A DNA stretch of 64,000 nucleotides from Parvibaculum sedimenti (GCF_009184905.1 NZ_WESC01000001.1:62001-126000), one strand, 5' to 3'; counted from the stretch's first letter, positions 30,942-40,683 are shown. A program made the numbers and translations. The notes: generated by a model from the sequence alone, not told the origin.

Positions 30942-31721
30942 ATGCAAATCTCAGGCGTATCAAGCAGTTCCTACCTGCAACAGCTGCAGCAGATGCTATT
31001 TGCCAAGGCCGACACCAACACGGACGGCTCGATTTCGATCGACGAATTTACCTCGACCGGCTCGGCAGGTTCTTCCGGTTCGGCAAATTCTGCCGACACA
31101 TCGAAGGCCCAGGCGCTCTTCAAGTCGATGGACACCAGCGGCGACGGCAAGGTGACGGGCGACGAATTCAGCGCCTATTTCAGCAAGCTCACCTCCGACA
31201 CTACCTCCTCGCTTCTGCAGCTTCAGCAGCAGGGATCGTCCGACCGCGCGTCGGATCTGATTTCGAAGGCCGACACGAGTGGCGATGGTTCGCTGTCGCT
31301 CACTGAATTCGCGGCGGCCGGTCCTGACGGCTCTTCGGGCACGGTATCGGACAAGGCCAAGGAGATGTTCGGCCAGATCGACAGCAATGGCGATGGCCAG
31401 GTGACGAAGGACGAGTTGAGCAGCTTCGATGCCTCGCATGGTCCCGGCCGCGCGGGTGACATGCCCCCGCCGCCTCCGCCGCCCTCAAGCGCGTCGGGTT
31501 CGAGCTCGACGGACGGTAGCTCGACGAGCGATAGCGCGACCTCGCTTGCCGATGTGCTGGCCTCGGCTTCGAGCAGCAGCTCCGATAGCACGGACAGCAC
31601 CACTTCCACGGGCTCTACCTCTTCGGATTTCGCCAAGCAGATCGAGGCCTATCTGAAGCAGATGATGAGTGGCTATGCCAACCAGGCAAGCTCGAACGTG
31701 ACGACAGGTCTCGTCGCCTGA
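30942..31721 (+). CDS. EF-hand calcium-binding protein with Ser/Thr-rich tail
   Basis: A 259-residue acidic protein with four canonical EF-hand loops: DTNTDGSISIDEF, DTSGDGKVTGDEF, DTSGDGSLSLTEF and DSNGDGQVTKDEL. They are arranged as two pairs. A MPPPPPPP proline run and a low-complexity Ser/Thr/Asp region follow, then a short helical C-terminus (FAKQIEAYLKQMMSGYANQ). There is no signal peptide, so it is either cytoplasmic or exported by another route. The MQISGVSSSSYLQQLQQM opening is shared with a family of alphaproteobacterial EF-hand proteins (from memory). The start at 30942 follows GAGG. Its stop codon lies inside a long palindrome. Confidence 0.88.
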   Translation: MQISGVSSSSYLQQLQQMLFAKADTNTDGSISIDEFTSTGSAGSSGSANSADTSKAQALFKSMDTSGDGKVTGDEFSAYFSKLTSDTTSSLLQLQQQGSSDRASDLISKADTSGDGSLSLTEFAAAGPDGSSGTVSDKAKEMFGQIDSNGDGQVTKDELSSFDASHGPGRAGDMPPPPPPPSSASGSSSTDGSSTSDSATSLADVLASASSSSSDSTDSTTSTGSTSSDFAKQIEAYLKQMMSGYANQASSNVTTGLVA

Positions 31722-31733
31722 CGTCAGGCGACG
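31712..31733. repeat. 22-bp perfect palindrome over the EF-hand stop codon
   Basis: CGTCGCCTGAC followed at once by its reverse complement GTCAGGCGACG. The stop TGA at 31719-31721 lies in the left arm. No loop bases separate the arms, so as DNA it is a protein-site type symmetry; as RNA it would form a tight hairpin. Confidence 0.85.
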
Positions 31734-31740
31734 TATTGTC

Positions 31741-31781
31741 GGAGGGACCGGGAAGGACAGGACGTCCTTCCCGGTCCCTCC
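31741..31781. terminator. 18-bp perfect stem-loop after the EF-hand gene
   Basis: Left arm GGAGGGACCGGGAAGGAC (31741-31758), 5-nt loop AGGAC, and perfect right arm (31764-31781). No T run follows on either strand, so it is not a standard rho-independent terminator. A 3'-end stabiliser or an inverted repeat of other origin is possible. Confidence 0.75.
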
Positions 31782-31965
31782 AGCGCCGCGCGGGCCCGCG
31801 CTCTTGCCCTATTTCGACCCCGATTGGGTTTTATGACCGCCCTGCCGCGCGCCCCGGTTTGGCGACGCGGCGAACGGCTGCTAATTTGAGAGCGCAAATC
31901 ATCGGTGGTTTCCGGGACGGGTTCCGGCGGCCCAACCGGCCAGTGAACTGATCCGCAAGGCGTAT

Positions 31966-34239
31966 ATGTCATCGCGAAAAGGCAGAGGCGGCCCGCCCGA
32001 CGATCGGGACGATGATGACGGCAGTTGGACAACGCGCCGCGTGCCGGGGCTCGGCTCGGTGCGTATCGGCGTCGATGCCAATTTGCGCCGCCCTCCCCAT
32101 CCCGCCTCCCCTAAAAAGCCGGCAAGGCCGAAATCCACCCAGAAGAAGTCCGTCGTCAAAGGCATGGTGCTGCGCGCCGATCCGCAGACGCGCGCCGTGC
32201 CGCCGCTCTCCTCCTATAGGGCAGAGCGTCCGCCCCGCCACCCTCGCGCCGAACGGCAGCACCGCAAATCGGGTGGAAGCATCATCGGCAGCCTCTTTTA
32301 CTGGACGCTTGTCCTCGGGCTCTGGGTCGCGATCGGCATAGGCGGCCTGCTCTTCTATTTCGCCATGACCCTACCCGATACGTCGGGCCTTTACGATGTC
32401 GCGCATACGCCCTCGCTCTCGATCCTCGCGGCGGATGGCGAGGCGCTCAGTCATCGCGGCGATCTGTTGGGCGGTCGCGTGGCGTTGGCGGACATGCCGA
32501 GCTATCTGCCCGAAGCGGTCATCGCGACGGAGGACGAACGCTTCTACTGGCATTTCGGCATCGACCCTATCGGCCTTTTCCGTGCCCTGTACCAGAACTA
32601 CCGCGCCGGCACCGTCGTGCAGGGTGGCTCGACCATTACGCAGCAGCTGGCGAAGAACGTCTTCCTGAAGCCGGACCGCACCATCGAGCGCAAGATCAAG
32701 GAAATGCTGCTCGCGATCTGGCTTGAGGCTCGCTACTCGAAGGCTCAGATCCTCACGCTCTATCTCAATCGCGTCTATTTCGGCGGCGGCGCCTATGGCG
32801 TGGAGGGCGCATCGGAGCGCTACTTCAAGAAGAGCGCCCGCGAACTCACGCTGTCGGAGGCGGCCATGCTGGCAGGTCTGCTGAAGGCGCCCTCGCATTA
32901 TTCGCCGACCAACGATCTGGCGCTCGCGCGCAGCCGCGCCCACATCGTGCTCGATAACATGGTACGGGCGGGTTACATCACACCCGCGCAGGCCGCTGCA
33001 GCCGATGCGCACCCCGCCTCGCTCGAAGGCTATTCGGCCTCCGGCTCGATCAATTATTTCGTTGACTGGGTGGCCGATGTGCTGCCCGGCTTCGCGGGCG
33101 AACCCAATACCGATCTCGTCGTCCGCACGACCATCGATCCGGACATGCAGCGCGTCGCCGAGGATGTGGTCGCAAAATTCATGGCGACGGAGGGGGCGAA
33201 GGTCGGTGCCTCTCAGGTCGCGCTTGTGGCGATGACGCCGGATGGCGCGGTTCGGGCGATGGTGGGCGGGCGTTCCTACGCCCAGAGCCAGTTCAACCGC
33301 GCGGTGCAGGCACGGCGCCAGCCTGGCTCCGCATTCAAGCCCTTCGTCTATCTCACCGCGATGGAACATGGGCTCACGCCGGAAACGATACGTGTCGACC
33401 AGCCTGTGAGCTACGGCGGCTGGTCGCCGTCGAATTACTCGGGCCGTTTTGAAGGCGAGATGACGCTGCGCCATGCGCTGGCGGAGTCGGTCAATACCGT
33501 CGCCGTGCAGGTGGCGCAGGAGGTGGGCGTACAGAACGTCATCCGCACCGCGCATCGTCTCGGCATTCAGGAGACGCTGCCGCCAAATCTTTCGCTCGCG
33601 CTCGGCACCTGCGATGTCAACCTGCTCGAACTGACCGCCGCCTACGCCGCCTTCGCCAATGGCGGCTCTGGTGTCATCCCGCATGGCATCGACGAGGTGA
33701 TGACGCGCGACGGCGACCAGATTTATCGCCGCTCGGGCTCGGGCCTTGGTAGTGTGATGAGCGCGACGGCGCTTTCCGAGATGAACAACATGCTGCAAGC
33801 GGTCATGCAAGAGGGTACGGGCCGCAAGGCGACGCTTTCCGACCGGCCTGACGCCGGCAAGACAGGCACCAGCCAGGATTATCGCGACGCGTGGTTCATG
33901 GGCTTTACGCATGATCTCGTCGTCGGCGTCTGGGTCGGCAATGACAACCGAGCGCCGATGAAAAAGGTGACGGGCGGCGGTTTGCCCGCGACGATCTGGC
34001 ATGAATTCATGGTTCGTACACAGACGGGCATTCCGGTGGCCGATCTTCCGGGCACCTACAGGCCGCAATTGGCGGAACCTGAAATCTCTCAGACGCAGCA
34101 GCCGGCCACGACGGATGCGGGCGCTGAAGATCCTGACCGGAAGCGCGATTGGGAAGAGCCAGGTTTCTTCGAACGGCTCTTCGGCGCTTCGCGCAACAAT
34201 CCTCCCTCAGCGCTCGCCCCCGGCCATCCGGGCAATTGA
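31966..34239 (+). CDS. Class A penicillin-binding protein (PBP1A type)
   Basis: Bifunctional peptidoglycan synthase, 757 residues. A basic, Pro-rich cytoplasmic tail of about 105 residues precedes one membrane helix ([21 protein letters not shown]). The glycosyltransferase domain shows [13 protein letters not shown] and [12 protein letters not shown]. The transpeptidase domain shows PGSAFKPF (active Ser in SxxK), SVN in [11 protein letters not shown], and KTGTS. All catalytic motifs are intact. PBP1A versus another class A type (PbpC, MrcB) cannot be settled by eye; PbpC is unlikely from the domain layout. Confidence 0.93.
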   Translation: MSSRKGRGGPPDDRDDDDGSWTTRRVPGLGSVRIGVDANLRRPPHPASPKKPARPKSTQKKSVVKGMVLRADPQTRAVPPLSSYRAERPPRHPRAERQHRKSGGSIIGSLFYWTLVLGLWVAIGIGGLLFYFAMTLPDTSGLYDVAHTPSLSILAADGEALSHRGDLLGGRVALADMPSYLPEAVIATEDERFYWHFGIDPIGLFRALYQNYRAGTVVQGGSTITQQLAKNVFLKPDRTIERKIKEMLLAIWLEARYSKAQILTLYLNRVYFGGGAYGVEGASERYFKKSARELTLSEAAMLAGLLKAPSHYSPTNDLALARSRAHIVLDNMVRAGYITPAQAAAADAHPASLEGYSASGSINYFVDWVADVLPGFAGEPNTDLVVRTTIDPDMQRVAEDVVAKFMATEGAKVGASQVALVAMTPDGAVRAMVGGRSYAQSQFNRAVQARRQPGSAFKPFVYLTAMEHGLTPETIRVDQPVSYGGWSPSNYSGRFEGEMTLRHALAESVNTVAVQVAQEVGVQNVIRTAHRLGIQETLPPNLSLALGTCDVNLLELTAAYAAFANGGSGVIPHGIDEVMTRDGDQIYRRSGSGLGSVMSATALSEMNNMLQAVMQEGTGRKATLSDRPDAGKTGTSQDYRDAWFMGFTHDLVVGVWVGNDNRAPMKKVTGGGLPATIWHEFMVRTQTGIPVADLPGTYRPQLAEPEISQTQQPATTDAGAEDPDRKRDWEEPGFFERLFGASRNNPPSALAPGHPGN

Positions 34240-34322
34240 GGACGCCATTTCGCTCGGCTATTCCGCTTTGGACGGCCCCGGTGTAGGGTCGCGCCAACCG
34301 AAATTTGATCTGCAGGAACATC

Positions 34323-34964
34323 ATGATCGAAGCTGTCATCTGGGACTTCGGCGGCGTTCTGACGTCGAGCCCCTTCGAGGCTTTCAACCGCTACGAAGCC
34401 GAACGCGGGCTGCCGAAGGATTTCATCCGTGGTATCAACTCCACCAATCCCGACACGAATGCTTGGGCGCTTTTCGAGCGGAACGAGTGCTCGCTGGACG
34501 AATTCGACGAGCTTTTCGCCAAGGAGTCGGAAGCGAAGGGTGCGCTGGTCCGCGGGCGCGATGTCGTCGAGCTTCTCTCCGGCGACATCCGCCCGGAAAT
34601 GGTCGAGGCGTTGAGGCGCTGCAAGGAACGGGCGAAGGTCGGCTGCATCACCAATAATGTGGCTGCCGGTTCCGGCGCCGGCATGGCGCGCTCCGAAGAA
34701 AAGGCCGCGATGGTCGCCGGGATCATGTCGCTCTTCGACCATGTGATCGAGAGCTCGAAGGTCGGCATTCGAAAGCCCGATCCGCGCATCTACGGCATGG
34801 CCTGTGAGGCGTTGGGCGTTTCTCCTGCCGGCTCGGTCTATCTCGACGATCTTGGCATCAATCTGAAGCCGGCTGCGCAGCTCGGCATGCGCACCATCAA
34901 GGTCGTGAATGCCGAACAGGCATTGCGTGAACTCGAAGAGGCGGTCGGCTTCCCGCTGCGCTAG
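34323..34964 (+). CDS. HAD-IA family hydrolase
   Basis: A 213-residue HAD hydrolase. Motif I is AVIWDFGGVLTS, motif II Thr/Asn is in GCITNNVA, the Lys is in SSKVGIRKPDPRIY, and motif III is VYLDDLGINLKPA. The second acidic residue of motif I is Gly (DFGG), as in the YihX and epoxide-hydrolase N-domain groups. Substrate unknown. The start at 34323 follows AGGA; an ATG 18 nt upstream is also in frame. Confidence 0.88.
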   Translation: MIEAVIWDFGGVLTSSPFEAFNRYEAERGLPKDFIRGINSTNPDTNAWALFERNECSLDEFDELFAKESEAKGALVRGRDVVELLSGDIRPEMVEALRRCKERAKVGCITNNVAAGSGAGMARSEEKAAMVAGIMSLFDHVIESSKVGIRKPDPRIYGMACEALGVSPAGSVYLDDLGINLKPAAQLGMRTIKVVNAEQALRELEEAVGFPLR

Positions 34965-34981
34965 GCCGCCCCCTTTCCATT

Positions 34982-35809
34982 TTATTGATAGCCATAGGCT
35001 TCGAAGTCCATCGCATAAAGCGAGCGGATCTTCGTTGCCTGTGTGCGGCTGACGATCAGATCGTCACGCTTCCCATTGCTGCTCTGGTTGAAGATCATTT
35101 TTCTTTCCGCCAGCGCGACGAGGAATGGGAGCCCCGCATTGGAAAAGATCTCACTTAAATCCGCCGAAAAATTCTCGAAACGACCGATTTTATCATAGAC
35201 GATCTTTCCGCTGCCGAGAGAGATGAATTGCGGCCGCCAGTGCTCGTCGCAAAGTAGTCGCGCTTTTTCCAGGCTGAGTGCGACATAGTCGAGAAAGACA
35301 TCAAAGTTGTAATTTATTTCGCCGCCAGGCTTGAATCCGAGCGCGAGCATATTGTCCCAGTGACGCAACGCCTGAGGATTTCTCTCGTCATCGACGAAGA
35401 AATTGCAGAAAGCTGACCTCAGGCGATTAACGGGATGGCGGACAAACGAGAATTTCACCGCTTCGGGGTTAGCGATCGCTGCCCTGTGGAGACGGAAATG
35501 CCGGAGTCCGAGCGGGAGCGTGCCGGATTCGTGGATATTGCCCTGAAAAGGCGCACCGAAGACATAAGTGTGCAGGATCTGGCTGATCGTGGTGCAGCCG
35601 CATTTGGCATTCTTCAGATAGAAGAGGCGACCATCGGGCGTCGTCACGCCATGCGCATAGGCGACGGCAAGCTCGGGGTCCAGATTATTGATTTCATGCC
35701 GGTTGCGGTGGCTTCTCGAGAAGGGGGAGAGCAGGGCTGAACGAAGTTTTTTCTTCTGTATAACAGTACACGGAATATTCATGGAGGGAACAAACCCTAA
35801 ATCAAACAA
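34982..35809 (-). CDS. Sulfotransferase family protein (carbohydrate sulfotransferase-like)
   Basis: Probable PAPS-dependent sulfotransferase of about 266-275 residues. FYLKNAKCGCTTISQILH is the 5'-phosphosulfate loop and KFSFVRHPVNRLRSAFCNFF the 3'-phosphate motif of the family 2 sulfotransferases that modify glycans. The acceptor is unknown and no polysaccharide genes are adjacent. The gene and its upstream 180 bases are clearly richer in A and T than neighbours, which suggests recent acquisition. Start uncertain: ATG at 35809 or 35782, neither with a clear ribosome site. Confidence 0.8.
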   Translation of the reverse strand: MFDLGFVPSMNIPCTVIQKKKLRSALLSPFSRSHRNRHEINNLDPELAVAYAHGVTTPDGRLFYLKNAKCGCTTISQILHTYVFGAPFQGNIHESGTLPLGLRHFRLHRAAIANPEAVKFSFVRHPVNRLRSAFCNFFVDDERNPQALRHWDNMLALGFKPGGEINYNFDVFLDYVALSLEKARLLCDEHWRPQFISLGSGKIVYDKIGRFENFSADLSEIFSNAGLPFLVALAERKMIFNQSSNGKRDDLIVSRTQATKIRSLYAMDFEAYGYQ

Positions 35810-35993
35810 TAGTTTAGTTCATGGAAAGCAACGCACTTGATATACGGGCAGACATGCGGATTCCAGCGCTTCCGGCGGAATAATTTGTCGGGGAGTGGAA
35901 GACCGGCTTTGGCCGGTTCGGGAGGGATGTTGAGAAGAGCGCGGGTTCGGGAATATCCTTCCTGACAAAACCGGAACAAATGGGGAGGAAAAC

Positions 35994-37241
35994 ATGCTGA
36001 GGCCCAAGGCTGAGAAGCTCGCGCTTGACGGAAGGCCAGATCTGAAGGATCCGGACCTCTATCTGCGCGGCGATCATCACGAGATTTTCCGGACGTTACG
36101 CGTGCGGGAGCCGGTTTACTGGAATCCGGAAGCCGATAGCACGGGCTTCTGGGCGATCACGCGCTATGACGACATAGAAGCGATTTCGAAAAGTCCGAAG
36201 CTCTTCTCGTCCGCCAAGCAGATGGGCGGGCACCGGATCTTCAACGAGAACGAGATTGAGGAGAACCAGACCGATGCGACCATGATCTCCATGGATCCGC
36301 CGGAACACGCCTCCTATCGCCGCATGATCACGCCGGGCTTTGTCCCGAAGCGCATATCGAACATGGAGGAGCGCATCAGAGCCCGCGTGACGCGGCTTCT
36401 CGACAATCTGCCGAAGACCGGCGAGGCGGAATTCGTGTCCGCCGTTGCTGCCGCCCTGCCCATCGAAGTTCTGGCAGAGCTCTTCGGCGTGCCGGAGAGC
36501 GATGGGCCGAAACTCTTCGAATGGTCGAACGCGACCGTCGGCGAAGACGACCCGGAGCTACGGGTTTCCGACGAATATATGCGCAAATGCGTGGGCGAGA
36601 TGGCGGGGTACGCCGCCGGGCTCTGGCAGAAGCGGTTGGAAAATCCGGGCGAGGATCTGATCTCGATGCTCGTCCATTCCAAGATCGACGGCGAGCCCCT
36701 CACCTTCCCCGCCTATATCGGCACCTTCATTCTGCTTGTCGTTGCCGGCAACGAGACGACGCGCAATTCGATCTCGGGCGGGCTGCTCGCTCTCTCCGAG
36801 CACCCGGAGGAACGACGGAAACTTCTCGATGACCCCTCGCTCATTCCCTCCGCCGTTCAGGAGATTGTGCGCTGGGTTAGCCCCGTCCTCCACATGCGCC
36901 GCACGGCGACGGAAGACACGGAAATCCGCGGGCAGAAGATCGCCAGGGGCGACAAGGTCGTGATGTGGTACGCCTCGGCCAATCGCGACGAGGCGCAATG
37001 GGAAGACCCCTATCGCTTCGACGTGACGCGCTTCCGCTCGGCGGCGGCGCCGACACAGCTCGGCTTTGGTGCCGGGCAGCATTTCTGCCTGGGCTCGCGC
37101 CTTGCCGAATTGCAGCTCACGGTGCTCTTCGAGGAGTTGTTGAAGCGGTTTCCGGATATTCACGTCTCGGGTTCGGTGCGCCGTCTGCGCTCGAATTTCA
37201 TCTCCGGCATCAAGGAAATGCCGGTGCGTTACAGCGTCTGA
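35994..37241 (+). CDS. Cytochrome P450
   Basis: Soluble bacterial class I P450 of 415 residues. Oxygen-binding helix VVAGNETTRNS, ExxR in QEIVRWV, and haem loop FGAGQHFCLGSRLAE with the Cys ligand at residue 365. SMDPPEHASYRRMITPGF is common to bacterial P450s of the terpene and steroid groups, so those substrates are possible. No ferredoxin or reductase gene is adjacent. The start follows GGGAGG. The gene ends in a strong terminator. Confidence 0.93.
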   Translation: MLRPKAEKLALDGRPDLKDPDLYLRGDHHEIFRTLRVREPVYWNPEADSTGFWAITRYDDIEAISKSPKLFSSAKQMGGHRIFNENEIEENQTDATMISMDPPEHASYRRMITPGFVPKRISNMEERIRARVTRLLDNLPKTGEAEFVSAVAAALPIEVLAELFGVPESDGPKLFEWSNATVGEDDPELRVSDEYMRKCVGEMAGYAAGLWQKRLENPGEDLISMLVHSKIDGEPLTFPAYIGTFILLVVAGNETTRNSISGGLLALSEHPEERRKLLDDPSLIPSAVQEIVRWVSPVLHMRRTATEDTEIRGQKIARGDKVVMWYASANRDEAQWEDPYRFDVTRFRSAAAPTQLGFGAGQHFCLGSRLAELQLTVLFEELLKRFPDIHVSGSVRRLRSNFISGIKEMPVRYSV

Positions 37242-37254
37242 CCCGGAAATGACA

Positions 37255-37284
37255 AAGGCCGCGCCCGGTGCCGGGCGCGGCCTT
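37255..37284. terminator. Bidirectional terminator between P450 and TerB genes
   Basis: 14-bp perfect stem AAGGCCGCGCCCGG / CCGGGCGCGGCCTT with a tight centre, between convergent genes. T content after it is modest (CATTTAT). Confidence 0.75.
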
Positions 37285-37307
37285 CATTTATCAATCCGGC
37301 TGGGAGC

Positions 37308-37760
37308 TCAGCTCTTGGCCGTTACTTCGGCGCGGGCGCTTTCGCTATCCGCCTTGTTGAGGCCGATTTCGACCGCAAGGCGCTCGATCATCACGCCCTC
37401 AAGACGGTGAAGTTGGCCGTCGGCATTGGCGACTTCCCACATCATGCGCAGCACGTCCTTGCGCTCTTCCGGCGTGAAGGAGTCGCGAACGGTCCGGGTG
37501 AAGATCGTCTCGCCAAAGGGAACCTTCTGGCGCTGTTCCGCAAGGTCAACCAGGGCCTCCGCGTCGTCGGTAGAGAGTTTGAAGTGTTCGCCGACGATAC
37601 GAGTGATTGCGGCGCGCTCGTCATCCGCGAAGTCATTGTCGCGGCGGGCGGCCTCGATCATCAGCGCGGCGGCAGCCAGGCGCTTGACTTCGGCGCCGGC
37701 GGCCGGTGCTGCATTTTTGGCCACGCCCTTTTTCAGGGCTTCGATAATCCTCTCCAGCAT
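37308..37760 (-). CDS. TerB family protein
   Basis: A 150-residue all-helical TerB-like protein. EAARRDNDFADDERAAITRIVGEHF and MWEVANADGQLHRLEGVMIERLA are the two acidic, metal-binding repeats of the tellurite-resistance TerB/DjlA N-domain fold. No other ter gene is nearby, so a tellurite role should not be assumed. Such stand-alone copies are common in Alphaproteobacteria. Convergent with the P450 gene; co-directional with, but 163 nt downstream of, the RND gene's minus-strand neighbour frame. Confidence 0.85.
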   Translation of the reverse strand: MLERIIEALKKGVAKNAAPAAGAEVKRLAAAALMIEAARRDNDFADDERAAITRIVGEHFKLSTDDAEALVDLAEQRQKVPFGETIFTRTVRDSFTPEERKDVLRMMWEVANADGQLHRLEGVMIERLAVEIGLNKADSESARAEVTAKS

Positions 37761-37923
37761 TCTTTTCTCAGCTCCAATCGTGAAGCGGCCCCTCCCGGGA
37801 CGGCCCCCCCTGTTGTTCTTGGCGGGCAGTTTAGATTGCGATCCTGAAAAGTGTAAGCGCTTTTGCGCCGCATGCCCGGGCGGGCGGGCTTGCGGTCGCC
37901 CACCCGGGATTTGGTCGTGCCTG

Positions 37924-40278
37924 TCAGTGCGCCATAATGCTCTTGCGGTGCCTTACCGGCACACGTCGCGGGAAGATCATGTCGAGAATGACGGCGAGGG
38001 CCGGCAGGACGGTGATCGCCATGACCATGTTGACCAGGAACATGAAGGTCAGCAGCAGGCCCATATCGGCCTGGAACTTGAGCGCCGAGAAAGCCCAGGT
38101 CGAGACGCCGATGGCCAGCGTGATGGCGGTGAAGAAGGTCGCCATGCCGGTCTCGAGGAGCGCCATCTGGAAACACTCGGTGATGTTCCGGCCCTCCGCC
38201 AGATGGAACTGGATACGGTTATAAATGTAAAAGGCATAGTCGACGCCGATACCGACCGCGAGCACCATGACCGGTAGCGTCGCGACGGTGAGGCCGATCT
38301 GCAGCACCTCCATGAACCAGTAGCCGAAGAAGGTCGCGAAGGTGAGCGGCAGGCAGCAGGCGATGACCGCCCGCCAGTCGCGATAGGTCAGCGTGACCAG
38401 CGCGATGATGACCACATAGACCCAGATCATCATCGGCAGTTCGGATTGCGAGATTTCCTCGTTCACGGCCGCCTGTACGCCCATGTTGCCCGAGGCAAGG
38501 CGGATGTTGACGCCCTTCATATTGTGAGCGGCGCGGAACGCCTTGACCGATGCGACGACGGTGGCGATGGTCGTTGCCTTCGCGTCCTTCAGATAGATGA
38601 GATGCGGAAGCAGCGTGCATTCCTGATTCATGATGGCACTCTGGCCGGGAACCGAGGCGACGGCTTGCGCGAGTGCGTCCTTGTTGCGCGGAATGGCCTG
38701 CCATTTGAGGTTGCCCTCGTTCCATCCGGCTGACGATGACTTGACCGCGAAGGGCAGCGACAGGACGAGGCTCACACCCGGCGTGTTCTCCATGTGCCAA
38801 GAGAACTGATCAAGGAATTTGAGCGTCTCATAATCGACGCAGGCATCCGGCGGCGTTTCGACGACGACGGTAAGCTGATTGAGACCAAGAGCGAATTTCG
38901 ATGCGACGTCGCGCGAGTCCACATTGTAGCGCGAGTCTTCCCGCAATTCCGGCGCCCCCGCATGAAGCGCGCCCACATGCCGGTTGCGGCTCTCCCAGGC
39001 CGCGTAGCCGAAAAGCGTGAAGGAAACGACAAGTACGACAACCGCGTTGCGCGGTTCGGCCACCTTGCCCAGCCAGCGCATGATCTTCAGACGGAATTCG
39101 CGGGAGCGAGCGACGCGGTTTACGAAATCCTTGTCGAATGTCATGTAGCTCACCACGAGCGGCAGCATAACGAGATTGGTGATGATCTTGAGTGCAACAC
39201 CGATCGAGGCCGTGATGGCCAGCTCGCGGATCATGCCCACGGGGATGAGATAAAGCGTCCCGAAGCCGACAAGCGCCGTGGTGAGCGCCATAGTTCCGGG
39301 CACCAGAAGTCCCGAAAAGCTCGCCCTCGCCGCTTCTTCGCTCGTCGCGCCGTTGCTCAATTCCGCCGTGATGAGGTTGATCTGCTGCACACCGTGGCTG
39401 ACGCCGATGGCGAAGACGAGGAAGGGAACGAGGATCGCCAGCGGGTCGAGACCGTAGCCGAGCAGATTCAGCAGCGCGAATTGCCACACGACCGAAGTGA
39501 GCGAAGAGAAGAGCGTGGCGAAGGTGAGCAGCACCGAGCGCGAATAGAGATAGACCGATAGTGCTGTGAGCAGGAAGGCGATCAGGAAGAAGACGAGAAC
39601 GCCATTGGCGCCCGCGGCGATGTCGCCCACCGACTTCGCGAAGCCGATGATGCGGACCGTATACTGATCGTTTTCATATTTCTGTCGAATCTGCTTTTCG
39701 AGCTTGTCGGCCAGATCGAAGTAGTCGAGCTTCTGGCCGGTCGAGGGGTCGTAATCCTGCAGTTCGGCAGAGACCATCGCGGCGGTAAAATCGTTCGACA
39801 CGAGGCGTCCGACGAAGCCGCCGCGAATGACGTTGCTCTCGATCTTGGTCAATGCCTTCGGCGTCATCGTGTCGGCGGTGACCTTACCGGAAATCACATC
39901 TTCGGCGCTGATGCCGTCCTCGGTGATTTCGCGGTAGCGCGTATTGGGTGTCCAGAGCGAGGTGACTGTCGGGCGCGACACGCCGGGCAGAAAGAAGATT
40001 TCATCGGTGAGGTTCTTGTAGACCTTGAAGAAATCCTTGTTCCAGATCGTGCCCTGCTTGGGCTCCAGAACCACGATGATGCGGTTCGAGCCGAAGAGCT
40101 GGTCGCGATATTGCTGGAAGGTCTGGATGTATTCGTGGCCGATCGGCAATTGCTTGTCGAAGCCCGCCGTCATGTGGAGCTGGAAGGCGAAGTAAAGTCC
40201 GAAGGCCGTGACGCAAGCGAGCGTCGCCAGGATGACGACGCGGAGTCTGAAGACCAGATTCTCGAGAAACTTGATCAT
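37924..40278 (-). CDS. RND/MMPL superfamily membrane exporter
   Basis: Inner-membrane transporter of 784 residues with the two-fold RND layout: one helix near the N-terminus, a large periplasmic loop, a bundle (VLVFFLIAFLLTALSVYLY onwards), a second loop and a second bundle. PVMVLAVGIGVDYAFYIYNR carries the conserved Asp and Tyr of MMPL proton relays. It is smaller than AcrB-type pumps and resembles the lipid or hydrophobic-compound exporters seen beside P450 and steroid or alkane genes. Divergent from diiron protein 1, with a shared 495-nt control region. Confidence 0.9.
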   Translation of the reverse strand: MIKFLENLVFRLRVVILATLACVTAFGLYFAFQLHMTAGFDKQLPIGHEYIQTFQQYRDQLFGSNRIIVVLEPKQGTIWNKDFFKVYKNLTDEIFFLPGVSRPTVTSLWTPNTRYREITEDGISAEDVISGKVTADTMTPKALTKIESNVIRGGFVGRLVSNDFTAAMVSAELQDYDPSTGQKLDYFDLADKLEKQIRQKYENDQYTVRIIGFAKSVGDIAAGANGVLVFFLIAFLLTALSVYLYSRSVLLTFATLFSSLTSVVWQFALLNLLGYGLDPLAILVPFLVFAIGVSHGVQQINLITAELSNGATSEEAARASFSGLLVPGTMALTTALVGFGTLYLIPVGMIRELAITASIGVALKIITNLVMLPLVVSYMTFDKDFVNRVARSREFRLKIMRWLGKVAEPRNAVVVLVVSFTLFGYAAWESRNRHVGALHAGAPELREDSRYNVDSRDVASKFALGLNQLTVVVETPPDACVDYETLKFLDQFSWHMENTPGVSLVLSLPFAVKSSSAGWNEGNLKWQAIPRNKDALAQAVASVPGQSAIMNQECTLLPHLIYLKDAKATTIATVVASVKAFRAAHNMKGVNIRLASGNMGVQAAVNEEISQSELPMMIWVYVVIIALVTLTYRDWRAVIACCLPLTFATFFGYWFMEVLQIGLTVATLPVMVLAVGIGVDYAFYIYNRIQFHLAEGRNITECFQMALLETGMATFFTAITLAIGVSTWAFSALKFQADMGLLLTFMFLVNMVMAITVLPALAVILDMIFPRRVPVRHRKSIMAH

Positions 40279-40634
40279 TGGAGCACACCTGTCTCTGTCC
40301 TGCCTTCCTGATATGGAAGGCAGGTCCGGTTACGAAGCCAAAATCAACTCGCATCCGGTGCGGCCTCGCTCCCTTGCGGGTGCGTGAAGCCGACCGGCGC
40401 AATCATCCGGTTCGCATCGGAGGTTGCCGACAGGCATTTGCGCCACCGTTTGTCGCGGCGCTTTTCGTGTAATCCGGCAGGATTACCCCTCCCTTTGCGC
40501 CATCCCTCTTTCGTCAGCACACGGCCCCCACCGCTTTCCGACCGGGATGGTCTTTCCCTCTTGCATTATCGATAGCACGGGCCGGGTAAATTAAACAATT
40601 TACAATTGTGAAAATAAGGAATCCTTCACAAACC

Positions 40635-40648
40635 TGACGCCCCCGTCA
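40635..40648 (+). promoter_or_regulatory. Shared palindromic operator, copy 1
   Basis: TGACG-CCCC-CGTCA followed by TTTTTTC. It matches the copies at 43379-43392 and 43421-43434 as TGACGC-N4-GTCAT with a T tract. It ends 7 nt before the -35 of the diiron protein 1 promoter. Confidence 0.65.
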
Positions 40649-40655
40649 TTTTTTC

Positions 40656-40683
40656 TTGACCTGAGATTGAGACTGCTTATCTT
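40656..40683 (+). promoter_or_regulatory. Candidate promoter of diiron protein 1
   Basis: TTGACC at 40656-40661 and TATCTT at 40678-40683, spacing 16. Just downstream of the shared operator, a placement that would suit an activator or a steric repressor. Confidence 0.5.

Noticed and set aside
31500-31640. Short Ser/Thr/Asp codon repeats
   Set aside because: Low-complexity coding sequence of the EF-hand protein tail, not a tandem-repeat array or CRISPR.
32371-34068. 565-codon open frame on the - strand opposite the PBP gene
   Set aside because: The PBP has all catalytic motifs on the + strand; the antisense frame has none.
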